Source: Girardinichthys multiradiatus
Taxonomy: Eukaryota; Chordata; Actinopteri; Cyprinodontiformes; Goodeidae
DNA length: 64,000 nt
Assembly: GCF_021462225.1 (NCBI RefSeq)
Contig: NC_061802.1
Location: forward strand, 4,731,859 to 4,795,858
Reading direction: 5' to 3'
Part shown: positions 11,401 through 22,235 of the stretch, one piece after another
Numbering within the stretch: position 1 is the stretch's first letter
Layout of the letters: every line of letters starts with the position of its first letter
Position numbers and translations under genes: made by a program
The notes under the pieces: generated by a model
What the model was told of the DNA's origin: nothing
Databases searched by the model: none
Seen by the model: the letters and a program-made list of their open reading frames with translations, nothing else

Positions 11401-12169
11401 AACTCCCAAATAACAGCTCTGCAACTTCTTGAAGGTCAGTGCCTTATTCAAATTATAGTATTGTGGTGTGTAGTTGGTGTGTGCCTCTGTGTGTTTCGCT
11501 TCTCTCTCACTGTCAGGCCTTTTGTGCGTCTCCTGCTAAAGAAGCTGTCAAGCCGTACTGCTGACGGGCTCACAGGAGGGACAAAAAGCATACTTTTTGT
11601 TTTGTTTTGTTTGCCTGCCGTTGTGTTCGGCTGAATGTGTGAGTGGAGTGGGAGATTGAGAGTGAAAGGTAAAGAAAGGCGGGTGAGAGTGGAGTACTGG
11701 GAGGAGCGTAACATGTAATTTAGTGTTTGCCTCACTCTACTGTACATTGTTTTAGTCATGCTAAAGCTGCTCTTTGTTAGACTGAAGAGATAGCCATCAA
11801 TCACCTGTCAGCTGGTCTAAAGGGAGAATGAGAGAAAGAAGGGGCCCCTGTTTCCACCCTTCTTGTCCTCATCTTCTTCTTCTTCTTCTTTTCTCTGCTA
11901 CCTAGCAAACTTAGGGGTCCAGAAAAAGCCTGGTAGCTGGATTCAGATTTGGATCTGGAGTCCAGGTGAAGGGCAGAAAGAGCAAAGCAAAGAAAGAAAA
12001 AAATAACTTTGTGAGCACTTTTGTTTTCTTGTCTTGTTTTGGTGATTGTCTTTAGTGGGAAAAGTCTTCATCGCTTTTGTTTTCTTGTTGTTGATGTCAA
12101 AAGGCTTCTTAGTTGAAGTATCTAATTGTAATATGACACCTCTGGAAACTACTATGCCACTCAGAGTCA
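11401..12169. other. No gene seen
   Basis: Mixed-composition DNA with a short (TCT)n run at about 11873-11893. Overlapping open frames on both strands at 11448-11804 show no family resemblance. Confidence 0.5.
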
Positions 12170-12560
12170 TTGGTCGCTGTCACCAGGCGACAAACCCTTC
12201 ATTATGCTAGCTAATGTTAGTGCTAAGATAAGCTAACAGACCCATTAGTGCCAGTTCATTTAGCTCGTTAGCCAAAGCCTTCGGGCTGATGACATTCATT
12301 ATATATCATTAGTGCACAATTAACATGTCTCGCTCTGACACGGCTACTCTCAATGTTACACGACACTTTTAATCATGTTTTATGAAATGATTCGGCTGCA
12401 GTGAAATGATTTAAGAGTTTTTACATCATGTGGCGTTCATTGCATTAACCGGCTGTAACCACACATAGAAGTGTAGCAAAATGCCATGTGCTGAGTCTAA
12501 ATCCTGCGCTCTCATTGTGAATCAACGCTTGGCAGTAGGTTAAATATGTTTCCCCCATTT
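12170..12560. other. Candidate conserved non-coding block
   Basis: Non-repetitive block with many mixed words: GTCACCAGGCGACAAAC, CTAGCTAATGTTAGTGC, CATTAGTGCACAATTAAC, GCATTAACCGGCTGTAACC. Homeodomain-like TAAT cores are frequent. It has no long open frame. Its composition differs sharply from the AT-rich DNA on its right. Enhancer function is conjecture. Confidence 0.3.
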
Positions 12561-12844
12561 TATTTGCTGCTACATTTCAGAAATACTGTTCATGTTTTGC
12601 ATGGCCTTCCTTGTGCCTGCAATTTAAAGGACAACCAGTTTGAAAAACAGTTTCTTAAGCAGCTGATGCTAATTTAACTATTTATTTCTTCAACTAAAGA
12701 CCCAAACTTTATTCAAATGTGGGTTAAAACTGAGTTTGGAAAGCTGAAATAATATAAATTTGAATGGATCTTTTAAGTCTTTGTGAAGCTTCTTTTATTG
12801 GGATTTAAATTGTGAATCCACTGAATTGGCACATCTGTTCAGTT
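12561..12844. other. No gene seen
   Basis: AT-rich unique DNA. Confidence 0.6.
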
Positions 12845-13055
12845 TAATTATGTATGGTTCTTCTAGAGGTTGCTTCCTGGTCTAATGTAGTTGTTCCTTT
12901 CCAATGTCGCCAAGTGCTTGCTAGGATAGGGGATTGCTAAGTAAAAAACTCAAAACTTTCATTGAAGAGTAACCCTTTTACAAATGTATATTATATAACC
13001 TACTGCATTTGGGTTTATTGTGTTAAAATGACAATAAAATTGAATGTAATGTAAC
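12845..13055 (+). repeat. LINE-type 3' region, family A relative
   Basis: GGTTCTTCTAGAGGTTGCTTCCTGG at about 12857, then GTTGTTCCTTTCCAATGTCGCC and AAGTGCTTGCTAGGATAGGGGATTG, are the body of the common percomorph retrotransposon whose tail occurs at 4867, 21935 and 24540. It ends with a degenerate ATGACAATAAAATTGAATG. Eroded and 5'-truncated. Confidence 0.65.
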
Positions 13056-13427
13056 TCAATCACAATCTCCTTATTATTGTATTATATTGGTATAAACTGT
13101 GCTGACTTGATTATAGATTTTTAAAATAATTTGATATACATTAATTCAGTTTGTGTTTTAATGTGCTTTCAGGTGGCATTTGTAGAGAGCTGGTGTAATA
13201 TGAGTAAAATCATTTGAGCTGAATTGCCAATAAATGCTAAACTGAGCCTGTAAAATAGTTTTTCTTACTTCTTAAGTAAGGAAACTTTAAAGTAACTCCC
13301 TTCATTACTTGTACTGCCCAGAAGCATTTTAGGAAGTGTAGGATCCAGCGTGTATTGAGCTTGATACCTATAAAATGATTGCCATTTTACCTCAGCATCT
13401 AGTCATCCTGGAGGTGTATTTTAAGAC
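13056..13427. other. No gene seen
   Basis: AT-rich unique DNA. Confidence 0.6.
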
Positions 13428-13608
13428 CGCTGTTGGGGTGCCACGTGACATAGCAATACAGCAGGCGCCTCAGAGGCTGTTGGTCCTTAAGGCAGGATTT
13501 GACTCATGACCTGTACCCTTGCTGCATGTCATACCTTTTTTTTCTCTCTGCCACTTTCTTTTCTGCTGTGAAAATAAAGTCCACTAGTGCCACAAAATAT
13601 TTTAAAAA
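13428..13608 (+). repeat. tRNA-derived SINE, family B
   Basis: Plus-strand SINE with a tRNA-like head (GCAGGCGCCTCAGAGGCTG), a decayed B box (GGATTTGACTCATGACC where GGTTCGACTCCTGACC is expected), the body GCTGCATGTCAT plus a TCTCTCTGCC pyrimidine run, and the tail AATAAAGTCCACTAGTGCCAC followed by A-rich sequence. The body and tail match the minus-strand copy at 32009-32143. The first A-box part is mutated. Confidence 0.7.
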
Positions 13609-13652
13609 GAGGAAATTTACTTCTGTAGCTCTTTAATCATGGGATGAATCTT

Positions 13653-14343
13653 TTTAGGCTGCAAAACATATTGCAAATGTATCATTATTGCAATATCACT
13701 GTATGCAATGTGCATATTGCATAAAATTGCCTGAATAACTGTTAGCTTATTGTCTGAGTACCATGCATTCAAGCTTTCTATGTCTGTAATATATTTGATG
13801 ACACTCATCACATTTAATATAGCATAAAAAGTTTTGGAGGTGATAGGCTGGTAAAGTCGTAAAAGAACTACATCTAAATTATATCCTGGCTAAAACAACA
13901 GAAACAACCGTTTAGTCCAGATGTAAATATTGAATTTATTATTTTTGCAAGTAGATGGACAGACTGCTCATTATTGGGAGCCTATGTTTGAACCAAAAGC
14001 ATTATTTATTGCAAGTCCTATTGTTTCTACATTCACCAATAATTTTGCATATTGCATGTTTAACTAATTTCCATAATCACATTGATTCCATTCCTTATGA
14101 GCTACCGGATCTTGGTTGCTAAATTGTGTATTACATTATTCTGTATTACCGTCATTGAAAGACATCAAGGGAAGTGAAAATCAGTGCAAGTGGTTAAATA
14201 TATTATTGGCATGCAGTGAGTGAATGCATGGCACTTGAAACATAACAAAGCGAATATTGCAACCAAGCAGTCCTTTGCAATTGTGATTGTACACATATTG
14301 ATGTTGCAGAAATGATAAAACAAGAAAATTGTGCCGCCCTAAA
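13653..14343. mobile_element. Non-autonomous DNA transposon with palindromic ends
   Basis: The left end TTTAGGCTGCAAAACATATTG and the right end CAATTGTGCCGCCCTAAA-like (in reverse complement TTTAGGGCGGCACAATTTTC) are imperfect terminal inverted repeats. Inside are many ATTGCAATAT, GCATATTGCAT and CAATATTGC-type words, giving it a self-complementary character common in fish elements that begin AGGGCNGCAC. There is no transposase. The superfamily is not clear; hAT is the likeliest. I cannot see a target duplication with confidence. Confidence 0.5.
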
Positions 14344-14570
14344 TTACAATTACTGTATAACATCACCCCTCATATTTTTCATTAGTTTAAAGTGTTGCTT
14401 CTGTCCATCTCCAAGCAAACAACTTTGAGAACCCCTCCGTGTCAAAGATCTAAGAATACTTGTGTACCTCGACTGTCCTTAATCACACACAGACACTGTG
14501 CTATTCTCTTTATTCTCCCTATCACATTCATCCGCCCACTGATCCACACACAGAGACATGGCAAGCAGTA

Positions 14571-14830
14571 TTGATTTTTCTGTCTCTAGGCTGTTGAGGG
14601 TGTGTATAGTTGTGAGTGTGTGTATAAAAGGGATTAAGGCCTCGCTCGGCTAAGATACCATCAGCCATCAACCCTCCTAGTCCGCTTCGGGCTTTCCCTG
14701 CTGCCGCATTGTCTATTCTGCTCCGCTATGTGAAAAATGTTGAATATCAACAATGGCTTTCAGTGGTGTATTGTTGAGTTTTTGTATGAACTAATCTTGC
14801 CTCAGTGAAAGAGACCTAGGGCTTGGACAA
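14571..14830. other. Candidate conserved non-coding block
   Basis: Mixed-composition unique DNA with GGATTAAGGCCTCGCTCGGC, CTCCTAGTCCGCTTCGGGC and TGAATATCAACAATGGC. It contains CpG-bearing words in an otherwise CpG-poor region. No exon structure seen. Function unknown. Confidence 0.25.
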
Positions 14831-15260
14831 AACGTCTAGAGCCACAGCATTTCTAGCTGGCTCTCCCCTTGAACACTAAGCAGAAGGCTGGAACTGAGGG
14901 AGGCAGAGAAGAGGGGCAGCAGGCAGGGAGGCTGGGGGAAAGGCAGGGAGAGATGGAGAGCTGAGGCCGGGATAGAAACTCCAAGAATGGGGGGAATGAA
15001 AGGCCTGAGCAGGCTGAGGGGAGAAAGTGGGAAGGTGTGAGGGCTGGTTCGAACCATAATAAGGAGAGAAGGGTAAGAAAGATGGAGGCTGAGAAAAGGC
15101 CGCTATGAGGACATGCTGGTAGAGAATTGATAGGTAAAGAAAGGATGTAGGAATAAAAAAAGGCTGATTGTGGAAATAGAGAGAAGATCCAACAAAAACC
15201 AAAAAACAACAAGATTACGTCTCTAGTGAAGATATAGCTGAGGGTTGGAAGAACCTTCAA
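14831..15260. repeat. Purine-rich low-complexity tract
   Basis: About 400 bp in which the plus strand is dominated by G and A (GGGAGGC, AGAGAAG, GGAGAGATGG-type words). Several overlapping Pro/Leu/Ser-rich open frames on the minus strand are by-products of this composition. It mirrors the pyrimidine-rich tract at 19360-19560. Confidence 0.6.
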
Positions 15261-17220
15261 ATAAAAAGAGGAATTAGGATCTCAGACCTAGGTCAAAGCT
15301 CAGGCTGAAAAAAAATTATCAGCTTGAGTCAAAGCCAAGACTAATGCAGAAATGCAAACACACGTTTGAATCTTCATCACTCTGGACTGCACTTTTCTTT
15401 TCCTGCTTTGGATATAAGGCTGGCATGGACTGCAGTGGATGTCCAATCAGACAACAGGACCTCTGCTCTTGTCATAATGACAACCATGACATCACGGCAA
15501 GGTAAGCTCTCTGTAACGAAACATTTCATGAATAATCAGTTTTATTGGAGGTCTGACCACTTGTTGCTTCTTTTACTTTTATCAGCTCAGGAGTTCAGGT
15601 GTGAGGGCAGATAGAAAGTGAGTGAGGAGTGCTATCCTCCTGAAGGCCTTCTCAGCTGTGCTGTTTTTAAATACATGTATCTGGTAGCAAAATGCTAGTT
15701 CAGTGTGTCTGCATGCCTCCAACCTTTCCTGCTGTGTATGAATGGTTTCCTGTGCTGAGAGAGGGGGAAATAAGGACAGGATCGGTGTCAGTTGTTGGTC
15801 TTTCTTTAAGAGCATGTTCATCCTATAGTTAGGATTGGGCCATGTTAAGGTAAAACAGCAGTTTTCTTGAAGAGTATCTGCTTTTGATCTGCATTTATCT
15901 ATTCAGAATGAAGCAGTCTACACAAGTAAAATGTAGGCAGAAAAGATGTGTTGCTGCAGGGCACCTCGGTTGATTAAAGCTGTATTCTATGTTTCAGATC
16001 TATTCTGTACTTCTTGTTATTGTAACATCATATTGCAATTAAACTCTGACTTTAGCACAGCATTGCTAATTACTCTGGATTTTCACATAAAATCCCAACT
16101 ATTGGATACACGGCAAAATGATTACATGGCAAAATGATTGGTTACATGGCAGAACCAGTGAAATGTGTAATAATGACATTTAAATGTCATCTTGGATGAT
16201 TTGGGTTAGGAAAAAATTAGATGAACGTGGATTTTCTTACATCTGGCTTGACCAAAAGTGTTTTAACTGGTAACATTGGACTGTTGAAGACCAGTTTATA
16301 TAGAACTGTAGACCAGAACCATTTGAAGTATCGCCTTGTTATTTTTATGCTAAGCTTAAAAATGCATTTAAGTTTTAAATGTATTTATTGCCAAAGACAA
16401 ACCATTACGGACTTCAGGCTATAGAAGATAAATCCAAAAATTAGGAGATACAAAGGGAAAGACAGAAAAGACAAAATTTAAACTTTGTGCAACTTATGTC
16501 TGTATTGGGGATGGTAAACATGTCCTTCCTAAATGTGCCATCGCTATAATGGTTCAATACAGAAATACGTATTTTTCCTGATATAATAATTGTCCCTTGC
16601 CAGTTTTTAAGCTGGTACTACTGATGATTTTGGAAAGTACTAGAGCTACTTGTGAATTTTAACTGTTTTTGAAGAGGTGCTGATCCATTTTTAATAATAT
16701 AAATTAATTCTGTCATGCCCGTGGGTGTGTGAATTAATGTTTCTGCATGCTTTCGGTTATTTTACAGTTATATATAGGCAAAGATCATCTATATATGACC
16801 AAAATCCAGGAAACACATGGTACATATATGAGTACTATTGAAAATAAGGTTTATTATCTAAATAAATGAAAACATTGTTGAATACGATAATAATTTACTT
16901 TTTAAAATGATTTTTTCTTTTTTTCTTTCTGTAAGTAGCTGTTCATATTTTTGTGCTCAGATTTTGTATTTTTGTTCTGTAGTTTTTGCTATCTGATCAG
17001 CAGAAAACTGGTATTATTCTATATTTTTTTATAAACATTAACCATATGACAAATTGTATTTGAAGTTGCAGAAAATAATTTCTTTACTTTTTAAAGGAAA
17101 GTAAAATCGAGGATATTTCTTGTTTGAATCAATCGCCATGTTTTAATTCTAGAGTTAAATTTGCAGTTTTAAAAAAAAACTTTTCTTAAGCTTAGGTTAT
17201 TTTTTAATTGTTCTCACTGG
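15261..17220. other. No gene recognised; one weak exon-like interval
   Basis: Mostly AT-rich unique DNA. The interval 15419-15501 (83 bp) is preceded by a pyrimidine run ending in ATATAAG and followed by AAG|GTAAGC, a strong donor, and is open in one frame (a stretch reading LAWTAVDVQSDN). I have no family match, so it is only a possible untranslated or small exon on the plus strand. From 16600 to 17220 the DNA is very AT-rich with nothing recognisable. Confidence 0.35.
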
Positions 17221-17543
17221 CTACATGTAGAGATGTGCGGTCTGCGGGGGTCAGCAGGGTTTGTGTGTGGCAGTTTCAGGTCAGTGCCACAGCAACCTGG
17301 ATCTGAGATTTGGTTGGCTTAACCCCTCACCCCCAAAAACTCATGAACACACAAACACACACATTAATGCACACACACACAGTACCCAGACATGTGAACA
17401 TCAATGCAGTATAATCGTCGGCCTCTGGTGATTTGTCCTCTCAGCTTGAAGCCCTGTCATTCCTCCTAGCTCTCTTCACAATTACAGACCTGAACTGAAC
17501 TAGAAAATTTGCTTCAATCTAGCAATTAGTCCTGAGGCCACTG

Positions 17544-17544
<1 letters not shown>
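17221..17544. other. Unique DNA, no gene seen
   Basis: Short CA runs at 17345-17385 and mixed-composition flanks (GTCGGCCTCTGGTGATTTG, GAATTACAGACC-like). Nothing identifiable. Confidence 0.5.
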
Positions 17545-17604
<60 letters not shown>

Positions 17605-17611
17605 GTGTGTA
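17545..17611. repeat. (GT)n microsatellite
   Basis: About 65 bp of GT repeat with one GC interruption near its right end. Confidence 0.95.
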
Positions 17612-19159
17612 TGTTTGAGTATTCTTGTGAGACCCTAGGGAATAACGTCAACAGCCAAATGATGTGACATCATTGGCTTGATGTTTAGCAAATAAGACTT
17701 CCGGTCGTTATTGGAAACAATATTTTTTTCTAGTTTAATGGGTCTTGAAATTTTAGAATGAATTTATCCTGAGTCCATCCACAGTATCTCTGCTAGTTAT
17801 TGCTTTCTTTCACTCACTTAATCTCCGGTTTTGGACTGTAGGAAAAGGATAATGACTCTCAAACAGTGGACCATCAAATGATAAGGCATCCTAACTGTTT
17901 AAAATAAAATATAAGTTTTATTTATATAATATTTTTACTGAATGAAGCTACAGTAAAAAAAAAAGAAGCCTTTTTCTTGTGCTTATAAAAGCTCAGAAAT
18001 CTGACTTTAAGCACGTAGATGCCTATAGAGATGGAGACACATCACGATCACCACAAGAAGAAAATACCTTCATTGTAACAGTAGACTGAGCTGAAATAAT
18101 CTTTTATTCCACAGATTGTCTGACACTGTCAGAACTTGCAATGTTTAGAACCCTGTAGCCACTGTGATGAAATATTGTAGATGCCTGTGAATACATGTTA
18201 AAGGACTGCATTTCTTTCAGTGATTTATCCTATTCTGCTAGTTTAGATCTTATAAAGCTTTAAAAATGAAAGTTTTGTTGGGTTTTTCTTAAAATATTTC
18301 AGTATATGAAATATATGACTTTGAATTAGGCTTGTTCTTCCCAATAAGGTTTGAAACAAATAGTACAAACTCTCTTACTTAATGGTTATTTTATGAGATG
18401 TGGCAGTGTTCCTTGAAAAAAAGCTCAGCTGAGTCAGAAAAGAAGATCCAGACACTGATTGGCTGAAAGAATCTCAAAAAATGACTTGGTTAAACTTATT
18501 TTGGAATTTTTGTCATTGGGCATAACTTTTTATTTGGGTTTATTGTATAATTTTGCAGCAAACTTTGTTGTTTTTGCCTTGTTGCACCTGAGGTGGAGAG
18601 AATACATCTTATTCTTTTTACTGTTCTGTGTTCCAAAGAGAGGAGCCCAACCAATCCAATGCGTTTGCCAGATGAAACCAGCCAGTGCCTCGCCAGAGAC
18701 TAGAGAGGTCTTTTATGGCATCAGAGTTAGCCAGACCACAAGGCCCTTCCTGCCTTTGAATGTTCCTTTCTGCTTCTTTGAAACATTCTCTCATGAGGTA
18801 CACGAAACCAAGGTCTAACTCAGCAACAAAAACTTAATTATGGTGTTGAGCACTACAAACCAAGTTGCAGTTACCATCAAGGTTTCTTCAGAAAGGTTAT
18901 AGTTTTATTTGTCCACAGTTAGTATTCGAGTTTTATTGGCTATTATATTTCAACCTTAGAGATGCAAACTACAGAAAAACAATTTCAAGTATTTTGGCAA
19001 ATTTCTCATTACATTGTAAAATTACTTTGACCCCTGTCCTTATTATTACCACTTACAACCTGCCTCAGAGGGAAAAACCCTGTCCCATTCCTGAGCCTAA
19101 AAATATAAAAAAGTACAAGACAACCTCGGGTTCATGGATTTAAAGTAATCCAATGGAAA
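17612..19159. other. No gene seen
   Basis: AT-rich unique DNA. A 119-codon frame at 18459-18818 starts with a hydrophobic half and ends in unrelated sequence; no start context, splice sites or family match support it. Confidence 0.5.
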
Positions 19160-19640
19160 GTCTCAGCAAGACTGCTGAATCCAGGAGAAACTGAAAGTGT
19201 GTGAAGTGGATGAGAGGATGAAGTGGACAGCAGAGAAGATGAGAGCACTGTGGTCAGAGTAGGATGTGGTCCATGGGAGGGGGGAGATTTTCATTGCCCG
19301 GGGGAATGGCAGGCCTGGCTGGGCAGCAACAGAGATGCTTAGTGCTGCCTGACTTCCTCCTAAAGACCCCCACCCAAGCATTTGCTCCCGTGTCTCCTCT
19401 TTCCTTGGCCACCACTCTCTCCATCGCTTCCCTCTCTCCTCCTTTTGTTCCTTCCCTCCTTCACCCTCCAGTTCCTCCTGCTTGGTCTCTTTTTCCTGCT
19501 CCATTCCTCCATTCCCTTTTCACTTCCACCCTCCCTGTCTCGGCCATTACAGACACTCAGGCAGGCTGAGAGGCAGGGGGAGGGCGGCTGCGATGGTGGG
19601 ATGGGAAGAGATTGAGGTGGCACAAAAGACCCCTGAGATA
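19160..19640. repeat. Pyrimidine-rich low-complexity tract
   Basis: From about 19360 to 19550 the plus strand is almost purely C and T (CCTCCTTTTGTTCCTTCCC, CTCCATTCCTCC). Open frames here on both strands are Pro/Leu/Ser-rich or Arg/Glu-rich artefacts of the composition. Confidence 0.6.
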
Positions 19641-20340
19641 CAGTGGTCCAACGAAAGTGGCTGGCTTTGAAAAGAAGCTGGACAAATTCTTAATGCTGCG
19701 AGTGGACTGAAACACTTGGACAGACACACGGAATAGACTCAGCCCTTTATCCTCATCTTTAAGCTGATGCCTGTTTTGGCCAAAAAAGCACATCATTTGC
19801 CCTTCCCTCCACCCCTGATGTTTTATCAAACACATTAAGATGTGATGGATAGAGGGTGGAGGAAAAGAGGGTAAAACAGCTTAAGGCCAGACACTTAAGA
19901 GGCTGAAAACTTTTCTGGTTCCTAAGAAAGCAGACGTGCACTTGGATGTTTATGTATGCATGAGTTTCTTTTAGAGATTGCCTCTGTTTTTAGTGCACAT
20001 TAAGATTATACACATTAGTGTTTTATCGTTCTTTTGATGCAGCTGTTGCTGGAAAATATTGACTGAAATTGGACTCCGGACAATAACGAACCAAACCCAA
20101 AACAGTTTCTGCAGACACTGCAAGACTACTTTAGTTTCTGCTTATTACTACTCTACAACTCAATCATCATCAGACTCTGGGCCTGATATAATTCTTTTTC
20201 TTTTTTAGTTGACTTTTTCTTGCAGTTACAAAAACAATTATTAGAAAATATATTAAAATGACTTTACAAATCCATAACTCTTTGTGACTCTAATCTTTGT
20301 GAGACAACACCAAACACAAACAACACTTTTCTTCAAAAGC
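19641..20340. other. No gene seen
   Basis: Unique DNA of mixed then AT-rich composition; no exon or repeat recognised. Confidence 0.55.
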
Positions 20341-20700
20341 TTCAGTAGTAAACAGATGAGCTGAATGGATTTACTGTCCAAGTCCCCGTCTTTTATCAGC
20401 CTAATTCTCAAACCAATTATGGCAGCAGTATTATTTCAGTCAGATGGGAGGAGGGCTCCAAAACATATCTTCTGCCTATGTTCATTTACTGCTGCTGGCT
20501 TTCTCTTTGGTGCCGGAGGTGTATGAGTGAAATTACGACTCGGGCTCCACGTGCTGGGTTCTGAGTTTCTGATAACAGCTGGGCTTTGATCAGATGCTAA
20601 ACTAGCTTTGAATTTAATTTAATCAGAGCTGTGTTAGTTCACCAATTAGGAGGCTTACCATCATTTGTTTTTGTTGCTCTAAAAGCAGTTTGGAGAGTTT
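20341..20700. other. Candidate conserved non-coding block
   Basis: Non-repetitive, mixed-word DNA: CAAGTCCCCGTCTTTTATC, ACCAATTATGGCAGCAG, CAGATGGGAGGAGGGCTCC, ATTACGACTCGGGCTCCACG, GAATTTAATTTAATCAGAG. It has E-box (CANNTG) and TAAT cores and no open frame. Possible enhancer; unproven. Confidence 0.3.
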
Positions 20701-20839
20701 CTATTTTTAACTGCAATGTTTGAATGACACACTTAATAATTAAGTTTGCATTTGTATTGCATATGTACATATTATTATTACTGTAATATGTTATTGATAA
20801 TACAATATATAAACTGTGGAGAATGTACTGTGTTTCAAC

Positions 20840-20990
20840 AAACTTTGCAATAAAAACTGTTCAAGGACAAGTTGTGATTAGATGGTACCTATGTGCTTTA
20901 GACTAAATGTGGAAAAAAAAAAACTTGAAACAGCAGGGTTCTGAAAACTCTGAAAAACTATGGAAAACTACATGTGCAGTTACATGTCTG
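20840..20990 (+). repeat. Unclassified dispersed repeat, copy 1
   Basis: Shares AAGGACAAGTTGTGATTA, then CTACCTATGTGCTTTAG-like, ATGTGGAAAA, GCAGGGTT and TGGAAAAC in the same order and spacing with the reverse complement of 32455-32600. I do not recognise the family. Divergence is clearly higher than in the telomere-like repeat pair, so it is an older repeat. Confidence 0.65.
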
Positions 20991-21668
20991 GGATTGAATG
21001 GTTTCTCCTAACTCCTATCAATAGATATCCCTCAGGAACCTGGTTGGACTGTTCATCTTTGGCTCCTTCTATTTAAACTCAGCTCACCTGTCAATGAGGG
21101 CAGCTGTGAGTTAATCTGAGCAGCTTGCTGCTTTGTTGGGTGTCTAGTGAAAATGTCTGACTTTGACTCTGGCATGTTTGTTAAAGTTTGTTAGTTCTAA
21201 CTATTTAGTATTTCCAGGTGCCACCAAGAGTTTATTTAGAGGTCTGTCTTGTGTACCTTTAAAACCTTTTGTGGGCTTTTGAAGACAGGCTCAGAAGCCC
21301 TACTTTGGGAAGTACTTTGTTTGTGTTTTGATCAGGGACTAAAAGCCTTTTATTGCAGCTCTTTTGGTTAATCATACTTTTGGAAAATTAGTTTTGGTAA
21401 ACTCCATCTTAGACTTTATGTGGAGACCATTCTTGTTTCAAGTAAAATATTTTTTTTACATTTTAGAAACTATGTTTGTAAACCTTAACTTTTGTCAAAA
21501 CCTGAAACTGATGGAACAATAAACTGCTTTTTTAATTTAAAAATCACCTACATCTGGTTTAATGTTGATCAAAACAAAGACACACACGTCTTACAAATCC
21601 TGTCTGGACAAAGCAACAGCTAAAATGTTGGCTGCACCCTTTTTGTGTCTGATATCTACATCAAAGTC
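20991..21668. other. No gene seen
   Basis: Unique DNA. The part at 21060-21180 (CTATTTAAACTCAGCTCACC onward) could be the leader of a retroelement or a continuation of the preceding repeat, but I cannot show it. Confidence 0.45.
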
Positions 21669-21921
21669 CTACCTCTTGAAGCTCTTCAACAGAATACCAA
21701 GAGTGTGTGGAGCAGTAATCAAAGCAAAAGGTGGTTACTTTGAAGAACCTAGAATATAAGACATATTTTCAGTTGTTTCACACTTTTTTGTTCAATATAT
21801 AATTCCACATGTGTTAATTCATAGTTTTGATGCATTCAGTGTGAAGCTACAATATTCATAGTCATGAAAATAAAGAAAACTCTTTGAATGAGAAGGTGTG
21901 TCCAAACTTTTGGTCTGTACT
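21669..21921 (+). mobile_element. 3' end of an Intruder-type (DD38E) Tc1 element
   Basis: The segment matches the last transposase codons plus the right terminal repeat of the element at 33105-34677: CTCTTGAAGCTC, CAACAGAATACCAAGAGTG, GCAAAAGGTGG, GAAGAACCTAGAATATAAG, and the terminal GAATGAGAAGGTGTGTCC then TTTTGGTCTGTACTG. The transposase C-terminus is still open up to the normal stop at 21757-21759, including an intact Cys codon where the other copy has a stop. Everything upstream is lost. The right-hand TA is mutated to TG, so the copy is old or its junction decayed. Confidence 0.85.
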
Positions 21922-21934
21922 GTGTGTACAACAA

Positions 21935-22235
21935 ATGCCATCACAAACCACTTTACAAGACAAACAGACATGTAGAGACTGTCCACTGTCTCTACATGCT
22001 CATCCAGGAGGAGTGAATGCTGCAAGTCACTGACTCGATGCAATCTGCTGGGTTTCCTTAGACAGAAAACCTTTTTATCCAATTTGAATAAATAACTGAA
22101 TCTGACTGCACTGTTCAATGATTAGGATTAATTGGAATGTATGTACCTGACGTTTGTGAAGTGCCTTGAGACGAGATGTGTTGTGAATTGGCGCTATATA
22201 AATAAACTGAATTGAATTTAATTTAAGCCTCTCTG
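21935..22235 (+). repeat. LINE-type 3' region, family A, near-complete tail
   Basis: Begins CCACTTTACAAGACAAACAG-like, then CTGTCTCTACATGCTCATCC, AGGAGGAGTGAATGCTGC, GGGTTTCCTTAGACAG, and ends TGAATTGGCGCTATATAAATAAAC followed by (TGAAT)-type repeats. This is the best copy of the family in the window and aligns with 4867-5006 (minus). It lies directly beside the Intruder 3' end. 5'-truncated. Confidence 0.8.

Noticed and set aside
14836..15260. Overlapping Ser/Pro/Leu-rich frames, up to 135 codons
   Set aside because: All arise from one purine-rich tract read on the opposite strand; three frames open at once is a composition artefact. The same applies to 19163-19623.
18459..18818. 119-codon frame with a hydrophobic N-terminal half
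   Set aside because: AT-rich composition explains the Phe/Leu content; there is no splice context, no family match, and an opposing frame overlaps it.
21000..21430. LTR or retroviral leader suggested by CTATTTAAACTCAGCTCACC
   Set aside because: No paired LTR, primer-binding site or polyprotein fragment is visible anywhere nearby.
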